Source: Lunatibacter salilacus | GTDB lineage: Bacteria > Bacteroidota > Bacteroidia > Cytophagales > Cyclobacteriaceae | Assembly (NCBI RefSeq): GCF_009797935.1 | Contig: NZ_VOLC01000021.1 | Location: forward strand, 55,874 to 119,873 | Direction: 5' to 3' | Length of the DNA: 64,000 nt | Shown: one piece after another, positions 52,988 to 61,368 of the stretch | Position numbering within the stretch: the stretch's first letter is position 1 | Layout: each line of letters starts with the position of its first letter | Notes under the pieces: generated by a model | What the model was told of the DNA's origin: nothing | What the model saw: only the letters and a program-made list of their open reading frames with translations | Database searches by the model: none | Program-made: the position numbers and the translations under genes

Positions 52988-53812
52988 ATGGTAAAGAATA
53001 AGAAAATAGAAGTAAAAGGTCGGGAAATAAGCCTCTATTCTGATAAGCTAGATGATTTTATTTCCTTAACCGATATTGCAAGATATCGTGACGCTGAACG
53101 CAGTGATTACATCCTACAGAACTGGATGCGTAATAGAAGTACTATCGAGTTTATGGGACTTTGGGAACAATTCAATAACCCCGATTTTAATTCCATCGAA
53201 TTCGATGGAATTAAAAATATGGCAGGTTCCAATAGCTTTTCTCTTACACCTAAACGCTGGATAGAAGCCACCAATGCAATAGGCGTCGTTTCTAAAACCG
53301 GACGCTACGGCGGAACATTTGCTCACCGAGACATCGCTTTTGAATTTGCTACCTGGATAAGTGCAGAGTTTAAATTTTATTTAATTAACGAATTCCAACG
53401 CCTTAAAGAACAAGAAAACAACCGCCAACAACTCGACTGGAATCTCCAACGCACCCTCGCAAAAGTCAATTATACCATCCACACAGATGCCATTAAGGAG
53501 CGACTGATTCCTGAGAAACTAACCGGCAAGCAAATCTCTTTTGTTTATGCTTCCGAAGCCGATTTGCTCAATATGGCGCTTTTTGGAATAACAGCTGCGG
53601 ATTGGCGAACTGAAAATCCTGATGGCAAAGGGAATATGAGGGATGATGCCACCCTTGAACAGTTGGTAGTACTGTCCAATTTAGAAAGTATCAATGCCGT
53701 TTTGATTCGCCAAGACCTAAATCAATCAGAACGCCTAATTCAACTCAACCAAATTGCCATTACACAAATGACTTCGTTGGTCAATAATGCAAACTTGAAA
53801 AAACGCAAATAG
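52988..53812 (+). CDS. KilA-N domain protein
   Basis: 274 residues from the ATG at 52988; a TTG start six bases upstream is rejected. The N-terminal KilA-N fold shows FISLTDIARYRDAERSDYIL, an NWMRN segment and FAHRDIAFEFATWIS. A C-terminal helical part follows with GITAADWRTENPDGKGNMRDDA. KilA-N is a phage- and virus-derived DNA-binding domain; Bacteroidota hold many such genes. A role in phage interaction or plasmid-like functions is possible but unproven. Lies in the same accessory stretch as the Mrr_N and macrodomain genes. Confidence 0.8.
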   Translation: MVKNKKIEVKGREISLYSDKLDDFISLTDIARYRDAERSDYILQNWMRNRSTIEFMGLWEQFNNPDFNSIEFDGIKNMAGSNSFSLTPKRWIEATNAIGVVSKTGRYGGTFAHRDIAFEFATWISAEFKFYLINEFQRLKEQENNRQQLDWNLQRTLAKVNYTIHTDAIKERLIPEKLTGKQISFVYASEADLLNMALFGITAADWRTENPDGKGNMRDDATLEQLVVLSNLESINAVLIRQDLNQSERLIQLNQIAITQMTSLVNNANLKKRK

Positions 53813-53819
53813 TGAATAG

Positions 53820-53852
53820 CCACGAATGCACAAATATTCGTGCATTCGTGGC
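53820..53852. repeat. perfect 12-base inverted repeat after the KilA-N gene
   Basis: CCACGAATGCAC / GTGCATTCGTGG with an 8-base loop, beginning a few bases after the KilA-N stop. Suitable as a terminator hairpin although the T-tract is weak. It also shares the CCACGAA word of the dispersed repeat family. Confidence 0.5.
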
Positions 53853-54077
53853 AAGAAATAAAACAACTGCCGAATGCACGAGATAATTTATAAAGGAGAA
53901 AGTTACAACATGAATATTACCAATAATTTAGCTTAAAGGTGGAACAGCTCTTCGTTCATAGCCAAATATCTTATGTATTAATTGGCGTTTTTTGTAACAA
54001 AGTACTTTATATTGCCTAAATTCCTTATCTTTATAAAGATTATTTCAATTCACGTTTTAAACTTAAATTATTTCCCA

Positions 54078-54605
54078 ATGCAAAACATGTTTAGATCACT
54101 TTTCATCCTCGGCATCGCTTCCTCTATGGCGTTCTTTTCTTCATGTAGTAAAGACGATGATGGTGCGCCAGCAGTTTCTCCTATTGTAGGCACTTGGAAT
54201 TATAGTGATTCTGAGGTGACTATTTTAGTTGATAACCAGAGCATATCTCAATTTCTAATAGCCAACGGCGAAGATCCTGTAGATGCAGCACTCCAAGAAA
54301 GTTTCTATAAAGTTTTTATAGAAAATGCTCTTGATCTTCAGGGAAGTTCTTTTGTTTTTAATGCAGATGGAACTTACTCCGCACGTGAAAATGGAGCAGT
54401 GCAGGAATCAGGTACTTATCAACTCACTAACAACAACACCAAATTAACGATTTCTTCAAGTGAAGGACCACAGGAAATGGACGTTTTGGAATTGACGAAC
54501 AATAAACTGAAGCTTTCCTTTTCTGAAGAAGAAATAGAGGACTTTAACGATGATGGTACTGATAATACTGTCTCATTTAGTTTTGTTATTGATTTAATAA
54601 AATAA
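54078..54605 (+). CDS. lipocalin-like lipoprotein
   Basis: 175 residues from the ATG at 54078 (MQNMFRSLFILG); 32 earlier in-frame codons lack signal-peptide logic. Lipobox FFSSC then SKDDDGA, a surface-export-type acidic linker. The mature domain has VGTWNYSD, SFVFNADGTYS and GTYQLTNNNTKLTI, typical of small lipocalin-like or DUF4923-like barrels in Bacteroidota. No ligand identifiable. Confidence 0.75.
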   Translation: MQNMFRSLFILGIASSMAFFSSCSKDDDGAPAVSPIVGTWNYSDSEVTILVDNQSISQFLIANGEDPVDAALQESFYKVFIENALDLQGSSFVFNADGTYSARENGAVQESGTYQLTNNNTKLTISSSEGPQEMDVLELTNNKLKLSFSEEEIEDFNDDGTDNTVSFSFVIDLIK

Positions 54606-54815
54606 TCCACTCACTCTCAAAAACGCAAATGGTTCTAGGGTAAAATCCTGGGGCCATTTTTTGTTTATTAAAGAAAAAGCATAAAAGTTGATACTCCCCT
54701 TTTAAGAAGATATTGACTCGGCGATTAATAAAAAAAATTCACCTAAGAAATATTTGGTCAAAGAGAGAAATAACAGAACTTTGGTAGCATCAGACGAGTT
54801 AAGACTCCTGTTACT

Positions 54816-55250
54816 TTATTGGGGATTTTTTAGATAATTAGGAGATTCACATTCTTGCCAGTATTCCACGATTGTTACCATAAGATCTTTTAGCTTACTG
54901 TATTCGGTCGGTTTGACAAAAAATCCTTGAATAGACCTTGAATAAGCGTTTATCACATCCTTTTGCTCGGCAGTTGTGGAAAAGAACAGATAGGGTATTG
55001 TTTTTAATCTTATTTTTTCATTGTTAATTAGCTTTTCCCATAATTCCATTCCATTAAGTTTAGGCATTCTTAGGTCAGAAAGTACAAGAAACGGTTCAAC
55101 GTCCGTGTCAGTCAAATACTCCAAAGCCAATTCACTGTCATCGAAAAAAATTAACTTATTAACATAGTTGAGTTCATCGAAGATCTCGGAAAGTATTTCT
55201 TGGTCAGCCGGGTTGTCTTCAATTATTATAATGGGGCCACTTTTGTTCAT
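54816..55250 (-). CDS. single-domain response regulator (CheY/Rcp1-like)
   Basis: 144 residues from the ATG at 55250 (an earlier in-frame ATG at 55301 is unlikely). Receiver fold with acidic pair IIEDNPAD, phosphoacceptor Asp in FLVLSDLRMPKLNG, switch Thr/Ser in FFSTTAE, and Lys in GFFVKPTE. No output domain. Partners are usually hybrid or phytochrome-type kinases; none is nearby. Confidence 0.9.
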   Translation of the reverse strand: MNKSGPIIIIEDNPADQEILSEIFDELNYVNKLIFFDDSELALEYLTDTDVEPFLVLSDLRMPKLNGMELWEKLINNEKIRLKTIPYLFFSTTAEQKDVINAYSRSIQGFFVKPTEYSKLKDLMVTIVEYWQECESPNYLKNPQ

Positions 55251-55404
55251 AGGGAAAATGTAAATTGGTATATTATTCGTTGGATTTTCGAATAAAATCA
55301 ATGATGCGTTAAATTTACGTTCTATTTAATTCTTTAGCTATTTATAAATTTTAAACTCTGTCAAAAATGGAAGAATTAAACGGCCAACCAATAATCAGCC
55401 CACA

Positions 55405-55442
55405 AAAAAAGAGCTACAGAAATTAATCTGTAGCTCTTTTAA
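55405..55442 (-). terminator. terminator downstream of tRNA-Asn
   Basis: AAAGAGCTACAGA / TCTGTAGCTCTTT perfect stem with loop AATTAA. It lies about 90 bases downstream of the leftward tRNA-Asn and has U-tracts in both directions. Confidence 0.75.
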
Positions 55443-55533
55443 ATTGTGAAATGATGAGTGGCAATTAAAAAGATTATCCTAACAACCCTTACAAGATTCT
55501 GACTAAAAATTAGCCAACTATTTGTCACTTCTG

Positions 55534-55607
55534 CTCCTCCTCTTGGGCTCGAACCAAGGACCCTTTGATTAACAGTCAAATGCTCTAACCAACTGAGCTA
55601 AGGAGGA
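55534..55607 (-). tRNA. tRNA-Asn (GTT)
   Basis: 74 bases on the minus strand. Acceptor TCCTCCT / AGGAGGA, D-arm with AGCTCAGTTGGTTAGAGC, anticodon arm TTTGA-CTGTTAA-TCAAA (anticodon GTT), T-arm GGTTCGAGCC. Discriminator G; CCA is not encoded. Confidence 0.95.
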
Positions 55608-55864
55608 ATTAAACAGAGAAATCAAGACTGATCCATGATTTCGTGATGCAAACATAACAGGTTGAGGTTTTTTTTCCAAATATCAACCCGTTATTTTATA
55701 AATCTATTGGTTTTACCCTCAAATTCAAGGTGTTAATTTTTTTGTGTTCTTAAAGGAAATCATTTATGTTGCCACGTCGGGAGGTGTTTTCAAAGAGTCA
55801 GATTTTTTTTGGAGTTAAATTTTCATATGACTAAAAAAATTCTAATTTTGCAGTCCAATCAACT

Positions 55865-55931
55865 CGGGACATAGCGCAGTCTCCTGACTGACGTTAGGTA
55901 GGTCTTCGGCTTAATTCTAGAGTTGGTGTGT
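55865..55931 (+). pseudogene. decayed tRNA-like copy 1
   Basis: Begins CGGGACATAGCGCAGT like the neighbouring tRNA-Pro, then has TCCTGACTGACGTTAGG and ends GTTGGTGT. The D-arm 3' half is missing and no cloverleaf closes. It is the leftmost of three head-to-tail copies and the most degraded; its internal sequence matches copy 2 more than the functional tRNA. Confidence 0.6.
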
Positions 55932-55943
55932 GATTAGTATTCT

Positions 55944-56017
55944 CGGGGTATAGCGCAGTCCGGTAGCGTGTCCTGACTGAAGTCAGGAAGGTCATGGGGT
56001 CGAATCCCGGGTTGGTG
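55944..56017 (+). pseudogene. decayed tRNA-like copy 2 with expanded anticodon loop
   Basis: CGGGGTATAGCGCAGTCCGG and a GCGT D-arm are intact. The anticodon stem TCCTG / CAGGA is perfect but encloses eight bases (ACTGAAGT) where seven are normal. The T-loop GTCGAAT is kept. The 3' acceptor strand GTTGGTG cannot pair with CGGGGTA, so it should not be a charged tRNA. Confidence 0.65.
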
Positions 56018-56042
56018 TATTTAATTAGTGAGTTAAAATTCT

Positions 56043-56116
56043 CGGGGTGTAGCGCAGTCCGGTAGCGTGCTTGCATGGGGTGTAAGAGGTCGTGGGTTCG
56101 AATCCCGCCACCCCGA
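56043..56116 (+). tRNA. tRNA-Pro (GGG)
   Basis: 74 bases. Acceptor CGGGGTG / CACCCCG, D-stem GCGC / GCGT, anticodon arm CTTGC-ATGGGGT-GTAAG with anticodon GGG, T-arm GTGGG-TTCGAAT-CCCGC, discriminator A; CCA not encoded. It marks the left border of the accessory islet that follows. Confidence 0.95.
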
Positions 56117-56130
56117 CTGAATTGAAGATA

Positions 56131-56162
56131 AGCCACTGAAAATCAGTGGCTTTTTCTTTTTT
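56131..56162 (+). terminator. terminator after tRNA-Pro
   Basis: AGCCACTGA / TCAGTGGCT stem with a short A-rich loop and the tail TTTTTCTTTTTT, 15 bases after the tRNA. Confidence 0.8.
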
Positions 56163-56180
56163 GCGGACATAATGCGGACA
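56162..56180. repeat. short direct repeat TGCGGACA x2, 11-base period
   Basis: TGCGGACATAATGCGGACA: two exact octamers on the same face of the helix, right after the tRNA-Pro terminator. Could be recombinase arm-type binding sites at an integration point. Inference only. Confidence 0.4.
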
Positions 56181-56199
56181 GATTTTCCCTTCATTTTGG

Positions 56200-56223
56200 A
56201 AAGTGGTTAAAGTAAGGTAAAGT
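56200..56223 (+). repeat. left copy of a 24-nt imperfect direct repeat bracketing the subtilase/AAA islet
   Basis: The word starts AAAGTGGTTAAA and continues GTAAGGTAAAGT. A copy with three differences occurs at 61071, just outside the other end of the subtilase/ATPase pair. Confidence 0.45.
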
Positions 56224-56378
56224 GGGACAACTAGTAATTATGATTCGGATCTTATAGGTAGGGATAGGAACAGGCCAGTCCTAAATAGGTGGAGTTGTTT
56301 TTCATTGTGTAAAAAGGATTGAAGAAACTGAATGCCTAAGAGTGCTATTGCCTGGATTTTTAAATGACCTAGACGTCA

Positions 56379-56614
56379 CTGAAAGACAATTACTATTACA
56401 GCTACCTGGAGGAGATTGACATCCGCCCCCGCATATCGAAAGTGCAAAGCTCACCTTCAAAGACTTTTATGAAGAAATGCTCGTCCACGGCTTCCAATTT
56501 CAGGGCAAAGCCTGTTTCCTGAAGATAAAGAAAATGAAATGGCTGAACGATAAGGCAGACAAAAACGTCAATGGGTTCAGAGCCTTTGTGGTGGTGCGAG
56601 GCACGTGGGTTTGA
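56379..56614 (+). pseudogene. frameshifted coding remnant of unknown family
   Basis: One frame reads LKDNYYYSYLEEIDIRPRI; after a frame change the other reads ESAKLTFKDFYEEMLVHGF and continues GKACFLKIKKMKWLNDKA to FVVVRGTWV and a stop at 56612. Composition is that of real protein. It lacks a start and has at least one frameshift. I do not recognise the family; a mobile-element protein is possible. The remainder of 56224-56904 is otherwise empty. Confidence 0.45.
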
Positions 56615-56904
56615 GAGTAGTACTCACTTTTTTTAAATCAGAAAAACTGAACTCAACCTCTGCAAGCTGAGACAGCTTGGCTGATACATTCTATTTAAAC
56701 TACAAATCTTGAACACCATAATGTTTTTTCCCAACGCAGCATCACTGCTTGACCGCCGCTGAAACATGCCAAAAAGTGGGTTCTTTTTCTGGTCAACCAA
56801 AGAGTTCGTAAATTAGATCCAATCTCCTAAATGGTATACGAATCTAAAGCAACTTGTTAAAAAAATAACCCTATATTTAAATTTTACCAAAGGAATGATT
56901 TGCA

Positions 56905-59607
56905 ATGAACTCAAAACTCCCACATTTATACCTTAGGAATCCCTCTGGATATGCTAACAAATTCGATAAGTCACGAAATATTACTAACACCAACTCTATT
57001 GATAAAGACCCAGAAGCCTATAGACGTCACAAGCAAAGGATTCATGCCTCATTTAACCAATTATTAAAGGATAAAGCTGAACGCTTGCAACAAAAAGCTT
57101 TAATTCTAGAACATATTGAGATTATCGAGATAAAGTTCTTCGTCCCCTTTAGCGATGGCGCTACTTTTAAGACCCGGACGATATTTTTAGACGATTTTGG
57201 GTTGAGTCCTGTCATGCAAAAAGATTTCAACCGGACGGTTTTATTTGCGATAGTCGATGAAGAGAAGCTAAAGAAATTTAATAACCTTTTAAATAAATAT
57301 ATACAAAGTGATGACCACACCTCACCTCGAAAAACGAGTTATGCAATTATGACTATCTTATACGATGTCAAATTTCATACAGCCACCGATATTCGTAATC
57401 AATGTTCAGGAGATATGGTGTTTGAGCTTATTAACAACAATGAGCATATTCATGGTGTATACGATAAACAGCTGAATATTTTAAAAAAACATCTCGATAA
57501 TTTGGTCATCGAGGGAGATATTAATTTTTTTAATATGGATCCTTATGAAAAAATGATCCAAATAAAAGGCCTGAATAAAGATCTTTCAGCGGAATTGGCT
57601 AGCAACTTTGATATCCTAGCCCAGGCACATGCGTTGCGTAGCGTCACTATTAAACCGGATCAATTTAATAATGCAAAGCTAACATGGGATTTAACGATAA
57701 AAAATAACAACAAAAAAAACACGGTTGTAGGAATATTAGATAATGGTATCCGGCCTATAGATCCTGTTAAGGAGATTATCCGAGGAGGATACGACATTAC
57801 TTCTACTAATGATGCATTATCCGCTGCTCATCGACATGGTACAGTAGTAGCGAGTTTAGCGTCTGTCGGTGAACGATATTTTACAGAGGACAAAGAGTTA
57901 GTGGCTGATGCCCATATTTACTCAATAAAGATATTGGAAAACTTTGACGGGTATATTGATGTAATTAAGGTAGTTGAAGCCATTCGCAATGTACATCTTG
58001 CCCAGGGTATACGACTATTTAACCTTTCTGTGTGCGCACAGAGTAAGTTGTATAATGAGTCTCCTTCCCTTTTCGCTTATTTATTGGATAAATTGGCTTA
58101 TGAAGAGGATTTACTGATTTTTATTGCAGCCGGAAATATGCATTATGATGACTTAGTTGCAATGCAAGACGAACCACATGAACTGCATAATTACCCTAAT
58201 CAATTTTATAATCCTGGAGCGGAATCAGAAATGCATTCCTGTATTTATACGAATATCTGCACACCAGCAGAGAGCATGAACAATATCACAGTAGGCGCAT
58301 TAGCCGAGAACTATAGGAATGATACTCAGCCGGATTTAAGTCTTGATAAAAACCTCCCCGCATACTACTCTCGCAAAAATCACTATGATTTTAAGCAGAG
58401 GATTAATGGAGGAATATTAAGTCATAATCATGGAAACAGAAATTTGTTTAAGCCTGATATTGTTATGCCCGGTGGCGATGTTTTGCAGATCGACTCAGGT
58501 ATGCAAGTATTGGGCTTTGGGGAGTTAGGCAATGATTATTACATTTTTGACTCCGGCACCAGTCTTGCTACACCATTGGCTTTAAATCTTGCCGTTCAGC
58601 TTTTAAATTTATATCCAAACATTAGTTTACAATCCATTAAGGCGTTAATGATTAATAGCGCTGATCCTTATTCACCTAGTTATTTGGAGGATATGGTTAT
58701 GCGACGAAAACAATCCCTATCCTCTGATAAATATGGCCGGCCTTTCGAAATGTTGGATAAACCCCAAAAAACTGATATTAGCAGGCAAGTGCTATCTGCA
58801 AAGGACATCCATCGTAATCTTGTAGGATATGGAAGGCCAGATTTAGAAAAAATGCTTTATTCTACCCCTCATGAAGTATCACTTTTAGTAGAGGATACAA
58901 TTAATACTGATCATCACAAAGTTTTACTAGTGCATGTACCTAAATATTTGTTGGACTGTATAGGTTCCAAATGTTTAGATATTCGAGCTACTTTATGTTT
59001 TAAAACTAATCCTGCATGGGGCAATCATGTTGATTATAATCCTCTACATATTTCATTCAATTTTGCTAATTGTGTGGTTAAAGACTTGGACGAACTCGCT
59101 GCTATTTTGGCTGATAGAGACCATGACTTCTATAGGGATAAGTGGACTGACGAGATTTGGAGTCTTCAGGATAAAAAGGACAGGGGGAGCATTTCAGAAG
59201 AGGAGAATAATAAACTAGCGAAATTAAAATTGGACAAAAAGAATGAACTTCTTGGTGTCAAGACCTCTTTAAATTGTTGGTCTGAGGATTTCTTTCCTTT
59301 GGTCAACAAACCGCTTTCCAACCGGCAGCAAATGACAATTCGATTAGATAAGCGTGATATTGAAAAAATAGATAATCAACTTGTCGTTGTTATGCGTTGT
59401 GCAGTGAAGGAAAATTTAGATGCTGATCTCCAGAACTGGGTGGCGAACACATCCACACATTCTTTCTCCCTTGCCATTCGAATACATGATATTTCTAAGC
59501 TGAAAGAAGAGCGAAGCTTATACGATGAACTGAAAGCGGTAAATTCTATCGAAGTTATTCAAAATAATATTGTCGACCTTGACCAAGACCTACACGCAGA
59601 AGTTTAA
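56905..59607 (+). CDS. ietS: S8 subtilisin-like protease, IetS-type
   Basis: 900 residues, no signal peptide, so intracellular. The peptidase domain lies at about 265-610: Asp279 in GILDNGI, His311 in HRHGTVVAS, and Ser553 in SGTSLATP form an intact triad, with GNMHYDD carrying the oxyanion Asn. The 260-residue N-terminal region and the 290-residue C-terminal region are unlike secreted subtilases. This size and the neighbouring AAA ATPase fit the IetS partner of the ietAS pair, known from Agrobacterium plasmid stability (protease toxin, ATPase antidote) and from antiviral screens. Coding sequence is AT-richer than upstream genes, consistent with transfer. Assignment to IetS is by architecture, not by alignment. 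Confidence 0.75.
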   Translation: MNSKLPHLYLRNPSGYANKFDKSRNITNTNSIDKDPEAYRRHKQRIHASFNQLLKDKAERLQQKALILEHIEIIEIKFFVPFSDGATFKTRTIFLDDFGLSPVMQKDFNRTVLFAIVDEEKLKKFNNLLNKYIQSDDHTSPRKTSYAIMTILYDVKFHTATDIRNQCSGDMVFELINNNEHIHGVYDKQLNILKKHLDNLVIEGDINFFNMDPYEKMIQIKGLNKDLSAELASNFDILAQAHALRSVTIKPDQFNNAKLTWDLTIKNNNKKNTVVGILDNGIRPIDPVKEIIRGGYDITSTNDALSAAHRHGTVVASLASVGERYFTEDKELVADAHIYSIKILENFDGYIDVIKVVEAIRNVHLAQGIRLFNLSVCAQSKLYNESPSLFAYLLDKLAYEEDLLIFIAAGNMHYDDLVAMQDEPHELHNYPNQFYNPGAESEMHSCIYTNICTPAESMNNITVGALAENYRNDTQPDLSLDKNLPAYYSRKNHYDFKQRINGGILSHNHGNRNLFKPDIVMPGGDVLQIDSGMQVLGFGELGNDYYIFDSGTSLATPLALNLAVQLLNLYPNISLQSIKALMINSADPYSPSYLEDMVMRRKQSLSSDKYGRPFEMLDKPQKTDISRQVLSAKDIHRNLVGYGRPDLEKMLYSTPHEVSLLVEDTINTDHHKVLLVHVPKYLLDCIGSKCLDIRATLCFKTNPAWGNHVDYNPLHISFNFANCVVKDLDELAAILADRDHDFYRDKWTDEIWSLQDKKDRGSISEEENNKLAKLKLDKKNELLGVKTSLNCWSEDFFPLVNKPLSNRQQMTIRLDKRDIEKIDNQLVVVMRCAVKENLDADLQNWVANTSTHSFSLAIRIHDISKLKEERSLYDELKAVNSIEVIQNNIVDLDQDLHAEV

Positions 59608-59696
59608 ACTTTAATAATTGGGGTTATGAACTAGAATAAATGCTGCGAAAGTGCTTCTTGTGATTTTTAAAAAAGTGCTCTTAAAAAAGCATTGGC

Positions 59697-60722
59697 TTAT
59701 TTCAAATCCAAGGCTTCTTTCTCTTGTTTCAACAGCTCGTTCCAGGCCTGCGTATTAATTCTCAGTTTTGTCGAACGCAAATGTTTCTGTGCAAATAGAC
59801 TTCGTTTGATTGCATTAATCAGTGTCTTCTGTATCCCGTAGTACGATAAACCCTGTGCGCTGTCAAACAATTGCTTCATGGAGATTTTTCGGTCAAAGGT
59901 AAACTGCCCCTCTTTCAAAACTAACTTAATCAACTCCTGTATCTGTTGTTGATCAGGTAGTTCCAAAGATATAGCTAAATCAAATCGGCGCAGCAGCGCA
60001 TCGTCCAGCATCTCCTTTTGGTTGGAAGCGCAAATAACCATGCTGCTTTGTGGCAAATAGTCGAAGAGTTGTAAGATAGTATTCACCACGCGCTTCATCT
60101 CACCGTGATCCTGGCTGTAGTCACGAACCTTACCCAGTGAATCAAACTCATCGATAAAGATAATGCAATCCTCTTGTGCAGCCCTACGAAATATCTTTGC
60201 AAGATTTTTACTGGTTTCGCCCAGCTTTGAAGACACGATGGCTCCCAAATTAACAACTATCATCATCTTTTGCAGTTCCCCCGCAATCACGTAAGATGCC
60301 AACGTCTTACCACACCCCGATGGACCATACAGTAATAGCTTATTGGAAATGGGTAGTTGGTATTTTGCTAATAATTCGATCTCGCGGTGCTCCTCCAAAA
60401 AATTTACCAGTTTATCCTTGGCAGAAGTCGTGCACACTAGGTTGTCCAAGCCGTAATCTGAGGTTAGCTTTTCCAAGATCAAATCATCGGTTTCCCGATC
60501 TTGCACGTTTTGATAGTGTGATGGTGACCCCACTTTCTGCAAAGAGCTATTTTTCTGCTTGCGGAGGCTATCTTTTAGTAGGGACTGCAGTTGCAAAGCA
60601 AAGTTGACTTTTTTACTGATCTTGTTATGCTCAATAAATTCGTTCAACGTAGTCAACAGTTTCTCTTGGTCATTTTCTAACCCAAAGCGCGCAATATCTT
60701 TTATATAATCTTGCTGACTCAT
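59697..60722 (-). CDS. ietA: AAA+ ATPase, IetA-type
   Basis: 341 residues. An N-terminal helical region of about 90 residues precedes an AAA module: Walker A GPSGCGKT (133-140), Walker B IIFIDEFD (187-194), sensor-1 Asn in CASN (234), arginine-finger region LLRRFD (244-249). The ATPase is FtsH/Cdc48-like in its core and has no protease domain. In ietAS pairs this protein is the antidote or regulator of the subtilase. Here it is convergent with the protease gene, 89 bases apart, where a co-directional operon is the usual layout. Confidence 0.78.
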   Translation of the reverse strand: MSQQDYIKDIARFGLENDQEKLLTTLNEFIEHNKISKKVNFALQLQSLLKDSLRKQKNSSLQKVGSPSHYQNVQDRETDDLILEKLTSDYGLDNLVCTTSAKDKLVNFLEEHREIELLAKYQLPISNKLLLYGPSGCGKTLASYVIAGELQKMMIVVNLGAIVSSKLGETSKNLAKIFRRAAQEDCIIFIDEFDSLGKVRDYSQDHGEMKRVVNTILQLFDYLPQSSMVICASNQKEMLDDALLRRFDLAISLELPDQQQIQELIKLVLKEGQFTFDRKISMKQLFDSAQGLSYYGIQKTLINAIKRSLFAQKHLRSTKLRINTQAWNELLKQEKEALDLK

Positions 60723-61070
60723 ATTTGTCGATCTGATAGCAAATAACCTTCCACAAAGCTATGAAATGAATCTTCCTAATAAGATTTTTAGGTAAATTTA
60801 TACAAATTAAAAATTTTTAGGTAGAAAGGCAATTATTTTTATCCTCCCCAGCAATTTATTTACCCCAATAGACAAACGTCAATCTATTCTATATGTTATC
60901 CATAACAACGTTAGCTCTACAAGCTTGGGTATAGTCCATGTAAAATATCAAAATTTCACGAAACCCGGCCTCCCGAAATCCCCTGACAGAAAAATGAAAT
61001 TAAGGTGTCTATCCCTACCAACCTGACACAATTACTGTTAATGTGGTGACATTCAGTGGATCTTTTTAGT
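60723..61070. other. intergenic region upstream of the AAA ATPase
   Basis: AT-rich start with TTTTTAGG and TTAGGTAAATTTATACAAATT near 60785-60810, probably containing the leftward ietA promoter. No coding frame. Confidence 0.4.
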
Positions 61071-61094
61071 AAAGTGGTTAAACTAAGATAAGGT
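61071..61094 (+). repeat. right copy of the 24-nt imperfect direct repeat
   Basis: Starts AAAGTGGTTAAA and continues CTAAGATAAGGT; matches 21 of 24 bases with the copy at 56200-56223. The two enclose 4.85 kb containing the remnant, subtilase and ATPase genes. The gap from here to 61368 holds nothing else recognisable. Confidence 0.45.
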
Positions 61095-61368
61095 TGGTTA
61101 GCATATAGCAAATTCGAAAAAGCGTACCAGCAAAAAATTTAGAAAGACCTTGACCCTGTAGGGGCATCAGTATCTAACGTCCTTTAACGACACTTTGATA
61201 ATTAAAAAATCTTCCAAAGCCACTTCCACATAAGCTTGGTGTTCTCCCGTAGACGGTTGCAAACACTATTACTGATGAAAATTTTTAACCGGACCACAGT
61301 TATTGTAAAAAAGATTTGCAAATCAAAAGGGAATGCTTATTTTTACTCTGTCACTTTTTATTTTTTAT

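Noticed and set aside
55894..56136. 80-residue minus-strand frame containing GGGIRTHDLLHPMQARYRTAL
   Set aside because: It is antisense to tRNA-Pro and its decayed copies, a well-known type of spurious protein in databases.
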